DNA of 64,000 nt, from the NCBI RefSeq assembly GCF_014851905.1, contig NZ_JACVAQ010000001.1:2108001-2172000 (forward strand), given 5' to 3'. Positions 54,705 through 63,366 of this stretch are shown one piece after another. The stretch is from Pseudomonas sp. PDM14. GTDB taxonomy: Bacteria; Pseudomonadota; Gammaproteobacteria; Pseudomonadales; Pseudomonadaceae. Every line of letters starts with the position of its first letter. The first letter of the stretch is position 1. The notes beneath the pieces were generated by a model. The model saw only the letters and a list, made by a program, of their open reading frames with translations. It was not told the origin of the DNA and did not search any database. The position numbers and the translations under genes are program-made.

Positions 54705-57182
54705 TCAGAAGTCGCCGCGCAGGGTCAGCATGTAGCTGCGTGGGGCGCCGAACAGGTTGACCCGGTCGGTGCCGTCGGCGGCTACGTAGTACTTGCGGTC
54801 GAGCAGGTTTTCGCCAACCAGCGCGACCTGCCAGTTCTGGTCGAGCTTCCACGCCACGCGCGCATCCCAGATCGCCCGCCCGGCGGCGCCGTAGGTGTAG
54901 CCATCCCAGGTCTCGTTCTCGTAGCGCGACTGCGCGGAAACACCGGCGCCGACGGTCAGGCGGTTCCAGTCGCCCGGCAGGGTGTAGCTGGTCGACACCC
55001 GTGCCAGGTGCTTGGGCGTATCGCTGGAGACCGGGCCGCCACTGCTGCTGCTGCTGCGGGTCATGTTGTAGGTGTAGCCGGCCAGCATCTGCAGGCCCGG
55101 CAGCACTTCGCCGCTGACTTCCAGATCGACCCCCTTACTGCGCTGCACGGTGCCGTTGATGTAGCAGGTGTCCCACTCGTCGTTGTCCGGGCACAGTCCG
55201 CTGTTGGCGGTATCTTCCGCCATCACGTCTTCCTGCTTCACGTAGAACAGCGCCGCGGAGAGGTTCAGGCGTTTGTCGAACAGCTCGCCCTTGATACCGG
55301 TTTCGTAGTTGACGCCGACTGCGGGCTTGAGCGCCGCGCCGCTGACGTCACGGTAGCGGCTCTGCGGCTGGAAGATGTCGGCGTAGCTGGCGTACCAGGA
55401 CCAGTTCTGGTCGATGTCGTAGATCAGGCCGGCAAATGGCGTGACCTGGCCGGTCTCCTTGGTGACGTAGTCGTCGATGTTGCTGTAGACCTGGCGCTTG
55501 TAGTCGAAGTCATAGTCGAACCAGCTGACCCGCGCGCCGAGGATCAGGCTCAGCGGCTCGGACAGGTGCAGGCGGGTGTTGGCGTAGAGGCCGTAGCGCT
55601 CGTCCACCAGGTCGGTGATCGAGGTCCAGGCCGGGCGCGCCGGTCTGGCGAAGGCGTGGTGGTTGACGTCGAACACGTCGACCGGCACGCGATCGGCCAC
55701 CGAGAAGAAGATGTCGGCCATCTTGTCGTTCACGTTCTGCTGCGACCAGTTGGCGCCGATGGTGACCTGGTGAGTCAGGCCGAAGGCCTCGAAGCTGCCG
55801 TCGACGTGGCTGTCCACGCTCTTGCTGGTCACGTCGAGTTCGCGGAACTGCACGCCGCGGAAGGTCGAGCCGGCCTGCGTCACCGGGTTGATCGCGCCGC
55901 GGGCGTAGGCCAGGTCCTGCTCGAAGCCCCCGTCGGAATAGGTGAAGGAGGTGGTGCTGGTCCAGTCGTCGTTGAAGCGGTGGTCGAGTTCGACGAAGGC
56001 TTCGTTCATCTCCGTTTCATGGCGGTTCCAATCCTGCACCAGGGCGGTGGAGCGGGAGATGTCGAGGGACTGGCCGTTGCTGTAGCGCGGCAGGCCGAAG
56101 ATCGAATAGCCGTCGATCCGGCCGGTCTGCCGGCGCAGGCTGAAGGTCAGCGTGGTGTCGTCGCTGAGGTCGCCTTCGACGATGCCGTAGAGCAGCGGGG
56201 TTTTCGATTTCTTCTGGTCGAGGTACGAGCCCTTGTCCTCGTAGGCGGCGACGAAGCGCCCGCGCAGGGTGCCGGCGTCGTTGAGCTTGCGGCTGCCATC
56301 CAGGTCCAGGCGATAGTTGTCCCAGGAGCCGACGCGGGTGCTGACCGAGAACTTCGGCTCGGCGGTGGGGCGCTTGCGCACCAGGTTGACTGCGCCGCCC
56401 GGATCGCCGGCGCCGACCAGCAGCCCCGCGGCCCCGCGTAGCACTTCGACACGGTCGTAGATCGCCATGTCCGGCGGCAGCCAGCCGGTCACTGTGTAGG
56501 CCTGCCCGGGCACGCCATCCATCAGGTAGCTTTCCTCGCCGAGCACGAAGCCGCGCGACTGGAACACGTGGGCGCCGTAGTTGCGCTGGCTGAAGGTGAT
56601 GCCCGGAGTCTTGGCCATCACCTGCTCGAGGCTGGTGAGGTTCTTGTCGTCCATCACCTGGCGGGTCATCACGCTGACCGATTGCGGGGTTTCGCGAATG
56701 GATTGCGCGGTCTTGCCGATGGTCACGGCACCGGTGGTGTAGGAGCCCGTGCCTTCGGTGGTGCTGCCCAGGCCGGTGGCGTTGACGCTGGTGGCGCCGA
56801 GTTCGAGGGAGTCGCCGCTGTCGACCGCCACCTCCAGTGCGTAGTTGCCTTGGGCGTTGATGGCGCGCAGGCCGGTGCCGCTGAGCACGCGGCTGAAGCC
56901 TTCATCCACGGCGAAGCTGCCGTTGAGCCCGGCGCTGTGCTTGCCGGCGGTCAGGCGCGAGTCTGCCGAGAGCAGGATGCCGGCTTCGCTGGCGAAGCGG
57001 TTGAGCACCTGGTCGAGGTTTCCGGCGGGGATGGCGTAGCTGCGCACCTGTTCGCTGGCGGCAGGCGCGGCTTGGGCCTGCGGAGCGATCAGCAGCGGGC
57101 TGGCGGCCAGCAGGCCGGTGAACAGCGCGCGGCGAATGGAAAGGTGGAGCCGGGTACGGTGCGAAGTGGGCAGGTACGGCAT
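54705..57182 (-). CDS. TonB-dependent siderophore receptor with STN domain (cassette 2)
   Basis: The 825-residue outer-membrane receptor has a signal peptide (cleavage near QAQA/AP, 41) and an STN domain (about 48-122). The linker is LELGATSVNATGLGSTTEGTGSY, the plug holds IRETPQSVSVMTRQVM and GAGDPGGAVNLVRKRPT, and the barrel ends in RGDF. ATG 57182 has AGAGGA upstream. It lies 360 bp after FecR2. Its C-terminal coding end is duplicated at 50144-50191. The ligand is unknown; the type resembles pyoverdine/ferrioxamine-class receptors. Confidence 0.93.
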   Translation of the reverse strand: MPYLPTSHRTRLHLSIRRALFTGLLAASPLLIAPQAQAAPAASEQVRSYAIPAGNLDQVLNRFASEAGILLSADSRLTAGKHSAGLNGSFAVDEGFSRVLSGTGLRAINAQGNYALEVAVDSGDSLELGATSVNATGLGSTTEGTGSYTTGAVTIGKTAQSIRETPQSVSVMTRQVMDDKNLTSLEQVMAKTPGITFSQRNYGAHVFQSRGFVLGEESYLMDGVPGQAYTVTGWLPPDMAIYDRVEVLRGAAGLLVGAGDPGGAVNLVRKRPTAEPKFSVSTRVGSWDNYRLDLDGSRKLNDAGTLRGRFVAAYEDKGSYLDQKKSKTPLLYGIVEGDLSDDTTLTFSLRRQTGRIDGYSIFGLPRYSNGQSLDISRSTALVQDWNRHETEMNEAFVELDHRFNDDWTSTTSFTYSDGGFEQDLAYARGAINPVTQAGSTFRGVQFRELDVTSKSVDSHVDGSFEAFGLTHQVTIGANWSQQNVNDKMADIFFSVADRVPVDVFDVNHHAFARPARPAWTSITDLVDERYGLYANTRLHLSEPLSLILGARVSWFDYDFDYKRQVYSNIDDYVTKETGQVTPFAGLIYDIDQNWSWYASYADIFQPQSRYRDVSGAALKPAVGVNYETGIKGELFDKRLNLSAALFYVKQEDVMAEDTANSGLCPDNDEWDTCYINGTVQRSKGVDLEVSGEVLPGLQMLAGYTYNMTRSSSSSGGPVSSDTPKHLARVSTSYTLPGDWNRLTVGAGVSAQSRYENETWDGYTYGAAGRAIWDARVAWKLDQNWQVALVGENLLDRKYYVAADGTDRVNLFGAPRSYMLTLRGDF

Positions 57183-57542
57183 TCTGGATGATCCTCTTGA
57201 GAATGCTTCTTGATTGATTTCAAGGGGTATCCCGAACGAGTCGGCAAAACCGACAAGGCCAGAGTGAAGTTTTTTGCGGGTGGCTTCTGGGCTGCTGTGG
57301 GCGTGGGTTGTCAGGTGCAGGTGTACAGCCGGTTGTTGATCGTTGTTGATCGTTCCCACGCTCTGCGTGGGAACGCATGCTGAGGACGCTCTGCGTCCGT
57401 AAGGTCCAGCGCTGGAGGATGGTCTGCGGCGCGGAGCGCTACGGGCGGCATTCCCACGCGGAGCGTGGGAACGATCAACGTAGCCATCACGCACGTCCGG
57501 ATGGCTAAAAACGATGGATAGTCGCGCGCGCCGCCAGCCCTC
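57183..57542. other. Repeat-rich intergenic region, FecR2 / receptor 2
   Basis: This 360-bp gap contains no supported gene. Its left part (57183-57300) should hold the receptor 2 promoter; GTCGG-CAAAA-CCGAC near 57240 is a small hairpin. The right part is taken by a REPIN-like element at 57349-57476. Confidence 0.55.
57349..57476. repeat. REPIN-like inverted pair C
   Basis: GATCGTTCCCACGCTC (57349-57364) and GAGCGTGGGAACGATC (57461-57476) are exact inverted copies about 96 bp apart. Each copy is itself half of a complete hairpin. GGACGC-TCT-GCGTCC (57384-57398) lies between them. This is the layout of REPIN elements, which are mobilised by RAYT transposases encoded elsewhere; none is seen in this window. 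Confidence 0.82.
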
Positions 57543-58508
57543 CTACGCAAGGCGTGCGCGCGGGCCGACCGTGACCCAGTAGCGGGTCAGGCTGTGGACA
57601 TCCACGGGCAGCGATTGCTGCAGGGCGGTCAGTACGCGGTCGGTGTCGGCCAGCGGAAACACCCCGGTCAGCGGCAGCTCGGCCACGGCCGGGTCGCAGC
57701 GCAGCACGCCAGGGCGGTGCCGCGCCAGCTCGGCGAGAAAGCGTCCCAGCGGCATGCGCTCGGCCACCAGGCGACCGTCGTTCCAGGCGATGGCGTTGGG
57801 GTCCGCGCGGCCGATTTTGCCCAGGCGCACGGCGGAGAACCAGCGTTGCTGCCCGGCCTGCAGGCGCGTGACGGGCGCGTGCCGCGGACGCAGTTCCAGC
57901 TCGCCCGCGAACAGGTCGACGCGGCTGCCGCCGTCGACCTGGTACACCGAGAAGCGCGTGCCCAGCGCCTGGATTTCACCGGCAGCGGTCTCGACGATCA
58001 GCGGCCGCCGGGCCGGGTCCTCCGCGCTGTCGAGCAGCAGCTCGCCATCGAGCAGGCGGATACGCCGCTCGTGGGCGCTGTAGCGGATGTCCACCGCGCT
58101 GGCGCTGTTCAGGCTCAGGCGGCTGCCATCCGTCAGGGTGTACTGCTGACGCTCGCCGGTACCGCTGCGCAGGTCGGCCAGCGCCTCGCGCCAGGGCAGC
58201 TGCGACTGCGCCAGGTAGCCCGTGCCGCCGATCAGCAGCAGGCTGCCGAGCAGCTTGAGCGTCTGCCGCCGTCGTGCGTCCGGCATGTCGCGCAGCACAC
58301 GGCGGGCGGTGTCTGTCGGCACCGCGCCGAGGGTGCCCTGCAGGCGTTCCAGGCGTTGCCAGGCGCGGCTGTGCTCGGGGTTGGCCGCCTGCCATTCGGC
58401 GAAGCGGCGCTGCTGTTCGCCATTCAGCTCGCCGCCCCAGTGCAGCATCAGCCAGTGGCTGGCCTGCTCGACGATGGCGGGGGCAATTGGGGCGTCGGCG
58501 TGGTTCAT
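57543..58508 (-). CDS. FecR-family anti-sigma regulator (cassette 2)
   Basis: The 321-residue protein has the family order: a cytoplasmic anti-sigma domain (about 1-75, with HWGGELNGEQQRRFAEWQAANPEHSRAWQRLERLQ), Arg-rich R79-R81 and a membrane segment (83-100). The periplasmic FecR domain has LGTRF (Gly183-Thr184 self-cleavage position), and a C-terminal STN-like domain ends in YWVTVGP. ATG 58508 overlaps the sigma factor 2 stop by 4 bp. It should transmit the signal of receptor 2. Confidence 0.93.
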   Translation of the reverse strand: MNHADAPIAPAIVEQASHWLMLHWGGELNGEQQRRFAEWQAANPEHSRAWQRLERLQGTLGAVPTDTARRVLRDMPDARRRQTLKLLGSLLLIGGTGYLAQSQLPWREALADLRSGTGERQQYTLTDGSRLSLNSASAVDIRYSAHERRIRLLDGELLLDSAEDPARRPLIVETAAGEIQALGTRFSVYQVDGGSRVDLFAGELELRPRHAPVTRLQAGQQRWFSAVRLGKIGRADPNAIAWNDGRLVAERMPLGRFLAELARHRPGVLRCDPAVAELPLTGVFPLADTDRVLTALQQSLPVDVHSLTRYWVTVGPRARLA

Positions 58509-59023
58509 TCGGCGTACAGCACCTGGTAGCAGGCGGTGATCGCGCGCTGCATGTACTTCTGCACCGAGCTGACGCTGACTTGCAGGCGCTCGGCGATCTG
58601 CGGGTAGGTCAGGCCCTCGAACTGCGACAGGAGGAAGGCCTCGCGCACCTTGGCCGGCATGGCGTCGAGCATGGCGTCGATCTGCAGCAGGGTCTCGATG
58701 ATCATGGCGCGGGTTTCCAGCGAGGGCAGTTCCGGTTCCGGCAGCGCGGCGAAGCTGTCGAGGTAGGCCTGTTCGATGCGCTGGCGGCGCCACTGGTCGA
58801 TGACCAGGTTGCGCGCGATCTGCGCCAGGTAGAGCCGGCCTTCGCCCAATGCCGGCAGGCGCCGGCTCACCAGCAGACGCAGGAAGGTGTCCTGGGCGAT
58901 GTCGGCGGCGCGCTCGCGGTCGCCCAGGCGCTTGCGCAGCCAGCCCTGCAGCCAGCCGTGGTGGTCGCGATAGAGATCGTGCAGATCCTGCGGGGGCGGT
59001 ACGTCGGGGAATGTCGTGGACAT
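58505..59023 (-). CDS. FecI-type ECF sigma factor (cassette 2)
   Basis: The 172-residue protein has ECF region 2 (LYRDHHGWLQGWLRKRLGDRERAADIAQDTFLRLL) and region 4 (EGLTYPQIAERLQVSVSSVQKYMQRAI). GGAGGGG lies 3-4 bp before ATG 59023. It heads cassette 2 and is translationally coupled to FecR2. A Fur-like site at 59041-59066 lies just upstream. Confidence 0.94.
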   Translation of the reverse strand: MSTTFPDVPPPQDLHDLYRDHHGWLQGWLRKRLGDRERAADIAQDTFLRLLVSRRLPALGEGRLYLAQIARNLVIDQWRRQRIEQAYLDSFAALPEPELPSLETRAMIIETLLQIDAMLDAMPAKVREAFLLSQFEGLTYPQIAERLQVSVSSVQKYMQRAITACYQVLYAE

Positions 59024-59040
59024 TCGCCCCTCCATGAACA

Positions 59041-59066
59041 TGAGACGCAAATAAGAACGTGTCTCA
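59041..59066. promoter_or_regulatory. Fur-like operator upstream of sigma factor 2
   Basis: Arms TGAGAC (59041-59046) and GTCTCA (59061-59066) flank GCAAATAAGAACGT, whose core matches GCGAATAAGAATT before sigma factor 1 at 10 of 13 positions. It lies 18 bp from the sigma factor 2 start. Confidence 0.55.
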
Positions 59067-59155
59067 AGTCTACGGGTGTGCGGCGGGATTGGGAATGGTT
59101 CGAAGGTAGAGGGCGTTTTGGTTTCGACGCCTTCTCAGCGCCTCGGGAACGGAGA

Positions 59156-59230
59156 GTAGGGTGGGCTTCAGCCCACCGATGAGATGAGGGAATGGTGGGC
59201 TGAAACGGAGCGCCGCCCGGCCCACCCTAC
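59156..59230. repeat. Inverted repeat of the GTAGGGTGGG family, copy 2
   Basis: GTAGGGTGGGCTTCAGCCCA starts the element and GGCCCACCCTAC ends it, with further internal GGTGGGC repeats. It is the counterpart of 54525-54586, again downstream of a receptor cassette and upstream of a sigma factor. Confidence 0.8.
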
Positions 59231-59256
59231 GGTCGACCTGAAGCCTCGTGAGCCAC

Positions 59257-59302
59257 GGACGCGGAACGTCCTCAGGTGCGTTCCCACGCAAAGCGTGGGA
59301 AC
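59257..59302. repeat. REP-like double palindrome D
   Basis: GGACG-CGGAA-CGTCC (59257-59271) is followed by GTTCCCACGC-AAA-GCGTGGGAAC (59280-59302). It is the same double hairpin as at 50091-50136 and lies 31 bp beyond the receptor 3 stop codon. Confidence 0.85.
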
Positions 59303-59333
59303 GATCAATTGCGGCGTTCGGTGACGGCGGGGC

Positions 59334-61754
59334 TCAGAACTCGGGCGTGTACTTGACGCTGAACATCAGGTTGCGCGGGTCGCCGAAGTTGTTGCTGCCG
59401 TCCACGGCGGCGAAGCCGGGCAGGTAGTAGCGCTTGTCGAAGAGGTTGTTGGCGTTGAGCGCCAGGTCGATCTCCGGGGTCAGTTCGTAGCCCAGGCGCG
59501 CGCTCCACACGGTGAAGCCGGGTACGTCGAACTCACGGTCGAAACTGACGGTATGGCTCTGCGACGTGAAGCCGCCACCGACGCTGACGCGGTTCCAATC
59601 GCCCGGCAGCTGGTAGTCGGCCCACATGCGCAGCATGTGCTTGGGCGTCCACTGGCTGTAGATGCTGCCCTCGTTTTCCGGATCGTCGATGAACTTGGTG
59701 GTGTTGTAGGTGTAACCGGCGAACAGTTGCAGGTCGGTCAGCACTTCACCGCTGATCTCGGCTTCCAGGCCCTGGCTGCGCACCTTGCCGGAGGTCGTCG
59801 AGCAGTACCAGCCGTCACAGGCGTAACCCGAGGCTTCGTCAGTCACTGCACGGTTCTTTTGGTCGTAGCGGAACAGCGCCAGCGAGGTGTTGACCCGGCC
59901 GTCGAGCAGTTCGCCCTTGAGGCCCACTTCATAGTTGCTGCCGATCACCGGTTCGAGCATCTGCTGCTGCGCGGTGCGCCCGCTCTGCGGTTCGAACACG
60001 TCGGTGTAGCTGGCGTAGACCGCCCACTCGCGGGTCAGGTCGTAGACCAGGCCGACGTAGGGGGTGACCTCGCCGGTCTCGCTCATGCTGTCCTTGTAGT
60101 CGTCGTCGGGCAGCATGTAGGCGTAGTCGTACCAGCTCACACGGCCGCCGATGACGGCGGTCAGCGGTTCGGCCAGCTTCACCCGCCAGCTGCCGTACAG
60201 GCCCTTCTGGCGCACGTCGTAGGCGGCATTGGTGGCGCGGCCGCCTGGCGAGGCGAGGATGTCCGCCAGGGTCGGCTCGGGGCGGTGGTGGTCGATGTCG
60301 AAGATATTGCCGCCCGCCACGAAGCGCCGCGCGTAGAAGTCGTTCGAGGTGTACTTGGAGTAGTTGCCGCCGACGGTGATTTCCTGCTCCAGGGACAAGG
60401 CCTCGAACGTGCCGTTGAGGTACATGTCCAGGCCGAGCTTTTTCGACTCGAAGTTGGTGATCCAGTCGGCGAAGTTCAGGCCGCTGCCGTCAGCGGCGAC
60501 ATCACCGTGCATGCGCTGGTGGACCGAGTCGTTGTGCTCGTTCATGCGCAGGGCCGAGGCCTTGACGCGCCAGTTGTCGTCGAAGCGGTGTTCGAGGTCG
60601 AGGTAGACGGTGGTCTGCTCGATGTCGTTGCGGTTCCAGCTGGCGCCGCTGTAGGTCGAGCGCGAGAAGCCGATGTCGCTGCCGTCCGGGTAACGCGGCA
60701 GGCCGCGCACCATCGGCCGCGAGTCGAGGTCGGAGTTGCTCATGCCGATGCCCAGGGTGGTGTCCGGGCTGAGGTCGACGTCCAGCGAGCCGTACAGTGA
60801 GGTGGTCTTGCTCCACGCGTAGTCGGTGAAGGAGTGGCTGTCGTCCTGGTCGACCACCATGCGCCCGCGGATGCTGCCGCTGTCGTTCAGCGGGCCGCCG
60901 GCATCGGCCTGCAGGCCGTAGCGGTCCCACGAGCCGGCCTTGCCGGTAAGGCTGACGGTCGGCGCCATCTGACCGCGCTTGCGCACCAGGTTGATCGCCC
61001 CGCCGGGGCTGCCGGCGCCCTGCAGCAGGCCGGCGGCACCTCGGAGGATTTCCACGCGGTCAAAGAACACCAGGTCCTGGGTCGCCCAGTTACCCAGTAC
61101 ATAGAAGTTGCGCGGGACCGGCACGCCGTCGTACTGCCAGTCGTCGATCTGGAAGCCGCGCGAGGAAATCACCATGCCCGGGCCGATGCCGGTGGCGCCG
61201 ACCAGGCCGGTGGTGTGGTTGACCGCGTCACGCAGGTCGGTGATGTCCTGATCGTCCAGCTGCTGGCGGGTGATCACGGTGACCGACTGGGGAATTTCCT
61301 TGAGCGTATGCGTGCCCTTGCCGATGGTCACTGCGCGGGCGGCGTAGGAGCCGCTGCCTTCGGTGGTGGCGCCTTGCAGGTCGGCATTGACGCTGGTGGC
61401 GCCCAGCTCCAGTGAGCCATCACCTGCGCTGGCGGGCTGCACGCTGAAGTTGCCACTCTCGGTGGTGCGCAGCTCCAGGCCGCTGCCTTCCAGCGCGCGC
61501 TGCATGGCCTGGATGGCGGTCATGCTGCCGCGAATCGCCGGTGCCTGCTTGCCCTTCACCAGTACCGGCTCCAGCGATACCACCTGGCCGCTCTGGCTGG
61601 CGATGGCATTCAGCGTCACGCCCAGGCTGTCGGCCGGCAGGTTGAATTCGAGCACCTGCTGCTGCGCGGCAGGCTGGGCGTAGACGTAGCCGAGCGGGCC
61701 GCTGGCGGCGAGCGCTACGGCGATGGCAATGGCGCGGGGCCAGGGTTTGGACAC
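59334..61754 (-). CDS. TonB-dependent siderophore receptor with STN domain (cassette 3)
   Basis: The 806-residue outer-membrane receptor has a signal peptide (cleavage near VYA/QPA, 27) and an STN domain (about 32-105). The linker is LELGATSVNADLQGATTEGSGSY, the plug holds LKEIPQSVTVITRQQL and GAGSPGGAINLVRKRG, and the barrel ends in the aromatic residue Phe. GTG 61754 (MSKPWPRAIAIAV) was chosen because AGGAG lies 7 bp before it. It lies 120 bp after FecR3. The ligand is unknown. Confidence 0.92.
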   Translation of the reverse strand: MSKPWPRAIAIAVALAASGPLGYVYAQPAAQQQVLEFNLPADSLGVTLNAIASQSGQVVSLEPVLVKGKQAPAIRGSMTAIQAMQRALEGSGLELRTTESGNFSVQPASAGDGSLELGATSVNADLQGATTEGSGSYAARAVTIGKGTHTLKEIPQSVTVITRQQLDDQDITDLRDAVNHTTGLVGATGIGPGMVISSRGFQIDDWQYDGVPVPRNFYVLGNWATQDLVFFDRVEILRGAAGLLQGAGSPGGAINLVRKRGQMAPTVSLTGKAGSWDRYGLQADAGGPLNDSGSIRGRMVVDQDDSHSFTDYAWSKTTSLYGSLDVDLSPDTTLGIGMSNSDLDSRPMVRGLPRYPDGSDIGFSRSTYSGASWNRNDIEQTTVYLDLEHRFDDNWRVKASALRMNEHNDSVHQRMHGDVAADGSGLNFADWITNFESKKLGLDMYLNGTFEALSLEQEITVGGNYSKYTSNDFYARRFVAGGNIFDIDHHRPEPTLADILASPGGRATNAAYDVRQKGLYGSWRVKLAEPLTAVIGGRVSWYDYAYMLPDDDYKDSMSETGEVTPYVGLVYDLTREWAVYASYTDVFEPQSGRTAQQQMLEPVIGSNYEVGLKGELLDGRVNTSLALFRYDQKNRAVTDEASGYACDGWYCSTTSGKVRSQGLEAEISGEVLTDLQLFAGYTYNTTKFIDDPENEGSIYSQWTPKHMLRMWADYQLPGDWNRVSVGGGFTSQSHTVSFDREFDVPGFTVWSARLGYELTPEIDLALNANNLFDKRYYLPGFAAVDGSNNFGDPRNLMFSVKYTPEF

Positions 61755-61813
61755 GAGGTTTCTCCTGAGTAAGTGGGCGATATCAGGAGATAGGTGGGAT
61801 GAGAAATGAAAAC

Positions 61814-61847
61814 CGGACACGGATGGGAATAATTTTCATAAATATTT
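61814..61847 (-). promoter_or_regulatory. Possible ECF-type promoter or Fur site of receptor 3
   Basis: The minus strand has the AT-rich block AATATTTATGAAAATTATTC followed by CCATCCG and TGTCCGG. GAAAAT with a downstream TGTCC resembles iron-starvation ECF promoters, and the AT-rich part resembles a degenerate Fur site. Both readings are tentative. Confidence 0.35.
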
Positions 61848-61874
61848 TTCGCGACCCGCCGCAGAGCCCGCGAC

Positions 61875-62843
61875 TCACTCCCGTGGGCCGAGCAGGGTCA
61901 GCCACGGGCCATAGCGCTCGACGCGGATCGGCAGGGTTTCTGCCAGAGCGGTGAGCGTGCGCTGCGGGTCGTCGAGGAGGAACACGCCCTGCACGCGCAG
62001 ATCGCGCACCGCCGGGGCGACGCGGATCAGCCCCGGCTGGTAGGGGCGCAGCGCGTCGATCACGCTGCCCAGCGGCTCGTCGAGCACGCTCAGACGGCCG
62101 TCGAGCCAGTCGGCGCGGTGCAGCTGGCCGCTGCCGAGCAGTTCGATGCGCGCCGGGTGCAGTAGAGCGGCGTCACCCTGCTGCAGATCGGCGCTGCTGG
62201 CGCCACTGCGCAGACTCAGGCGCACCGCGTGTTCGAGCACCACCACGCGTGTTGCCTGTTCGTCCTGGCGCACCAGGAAGCGCGTGCCCAGTGCGCGGAT
62301 GTCCCCCTGGGCGCTGCGCACGATGAACGGTCGTGCGGCATCCGGTGCGACCTGCACCACCAGTTCGCCGTGGCGCAGGTGCAGCAGGCGGCGGCTGGCA
62401 TCGAAGTCGAGGTCGACCGCGCTGCCGGCATTCAGGCTCAGCTGGCTGCCATCGGCGAGGGTGAAGCGGCCGCGCTGGTTGCCGGTGTGCAGGTCGGCGA
62501 GCAGCGCCTGGCCCGGCTGGCTGCGCGCGGCGAGCCACAGGCCGCCGCCGAACAGACCGACGCCGACCAGGCCGCGCAGCACGTCGCGGCGCGAGGTGGC
62601 CGGTTGCAGCAGCACCTTGCGTGCCTCGCCGGCCTGGCCGGGGGCGCGACGCTCCAGGTTGCGCAGGGTGTCGTAGTGGCCGCCGAGGCGCTCCTGCAGA
62701 CGAGCCCAGGCGTCGGCGTGGCTCGGGTCACTGGCCAGCCAGCGCTCGAAGCGTGCCTGCTGCTGCGGCTCGATGTGCCCGGCACGCAGGCGCACCATCC
62801 AGTCGATGGCTTCTTCGCTGGCGCGGTCGAGGCTGGCGCTCAT
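61875..62843 (-). CDS. FecR-family anti-sigma regulator with twin-arginine motif (cassette 3)
   Basis: The 322-residue protein has a cytoplasmic anti-sigma domain (about 1-75). SRRDVLR at 84-90 comes next, a near-consensus Tat motif, directly before the hydrophobic segment (91-107). The periplasmic FecR domain has LGTRF (Gly186-Thr187) and a C-terminal STN-like domain. ATG 62843 overlaps the sigma factor 3 stop by 4 bp. Tat-dependent export has been reported for FecR-type proteins, and this copy has the clearest motif of the three. Confidence 0.92.
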   Translation of the reverse strand: MSASLDRASEEAIDWMVRLRAGHIEPQQQARFERWLASDPSHADAWARLQERLGGHYDTLRNLERRAPGQAGEARKVLLQPATSRRDVLRGLVGVGLFGGGLWLAARSQPGQALLADLHTGNQRGRFTLADGSQLSLNAGSAVDLDFDASRRLLHLRHGELVVQVAPDAARPFIVRSAQGDIRALGTRFLVRQDEQATRVVVLEHAVRLSLRSGASSADLQQGDAALLHPARIELLGSGQLHRADWLDGRLSVLDEPLGSVIDALRPYQPGLIRVAPAVRDLRVQGVFLLDDPQRTLTALAETLPIRVERYGPWLTLLGPRE

Positions 62844-63346
62844 GGCGTGGCCCCGCTGAGGTAGCACTGGCGCAGGGCCTGCTTCATGTAGCGGCTGACG
62901 GTGCGTTCGGAGAGGTCCAGGCGCCGGGCGATCTCCACATAGCTGAGGCCGTCGAGCTGGCTGTAGAGGAACGCGGTCTTCACCACCAGCGGCAGGCCGG
63001 CGAGGCTGCGGTCGATGGCGGCGATGGCTTCGACCAGCAGCGCCTGTTCTTCCGGCGATGGCGCCAGCTGTTCCGGCAGCGCGGCGAGGCGTTCGAGGTA
63101 GGCGAGTTCCAGCTGGCGGCGGCGATGGCGGTCGAAGATCAACCGGCGCGCGATGGTCGAGAGGTAGGCCCGCGGTTGTTCGATGCTGTCCGGGTCGACG
63201 CGTGAGGCGAGCAGCTGGCAGAAGGTTTCCGCGGCGGTGTCTTCGGCATCCGCACGGCTACGCAGGCGGCGCTGCACGTGCTGCAGGAGCCAACGATGGT
63301 GGTCGCTGAAGAAGAAACCGAGCTTGCTGCTCGACGGAATGGCCAC
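62840..63346 (-). CDS. FecI-type ECF sigma factor (cassette 3)
   Basis: The 168-residue protein has region 2 (DHHRWLLQHVQRRLRSRADAEDTAAETFCQLL) and region 4 (DGLSYVEIARRLDLSERTVSRYMKQAL). It starts at GTG 63346 with only a weak GGA upstream, unlike the other two sigma genes. It heads cassette 3, is coupled to FecR3, and has a Fur-like site 20 bp upstream. Confidence 0.92.
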   Translation of the reverse strand: MAIPSSSKLGFFFSDHHRWLLQHVQRRLRSRADAEDTAAETFCQLLASRVDPDSIEQPRAYLSTIARRLIFDRHRRRQLELAYLERLAALPEQLAPSPEEQALLVEAIAAIDRSLAGLPLVVKTAFLYSQLDGLSYVEIARRLDLSERTVSRYMKQALRQCYLSGATP

Positions 63347-63366
63347 GCGGGTAATTCCAACTGCTA

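Noticed and set aside
54585..54710. Insertion sequence or transposon end near receptor 2
   Set aside because: The palindromes recur as small REP-like units, and no transposase or target-site duplication is visible.
50091..59302. CRISPR array
   Set aside because: The repeats are few, palindromic, irregularly spaced by kilobases and have no spacer structure.
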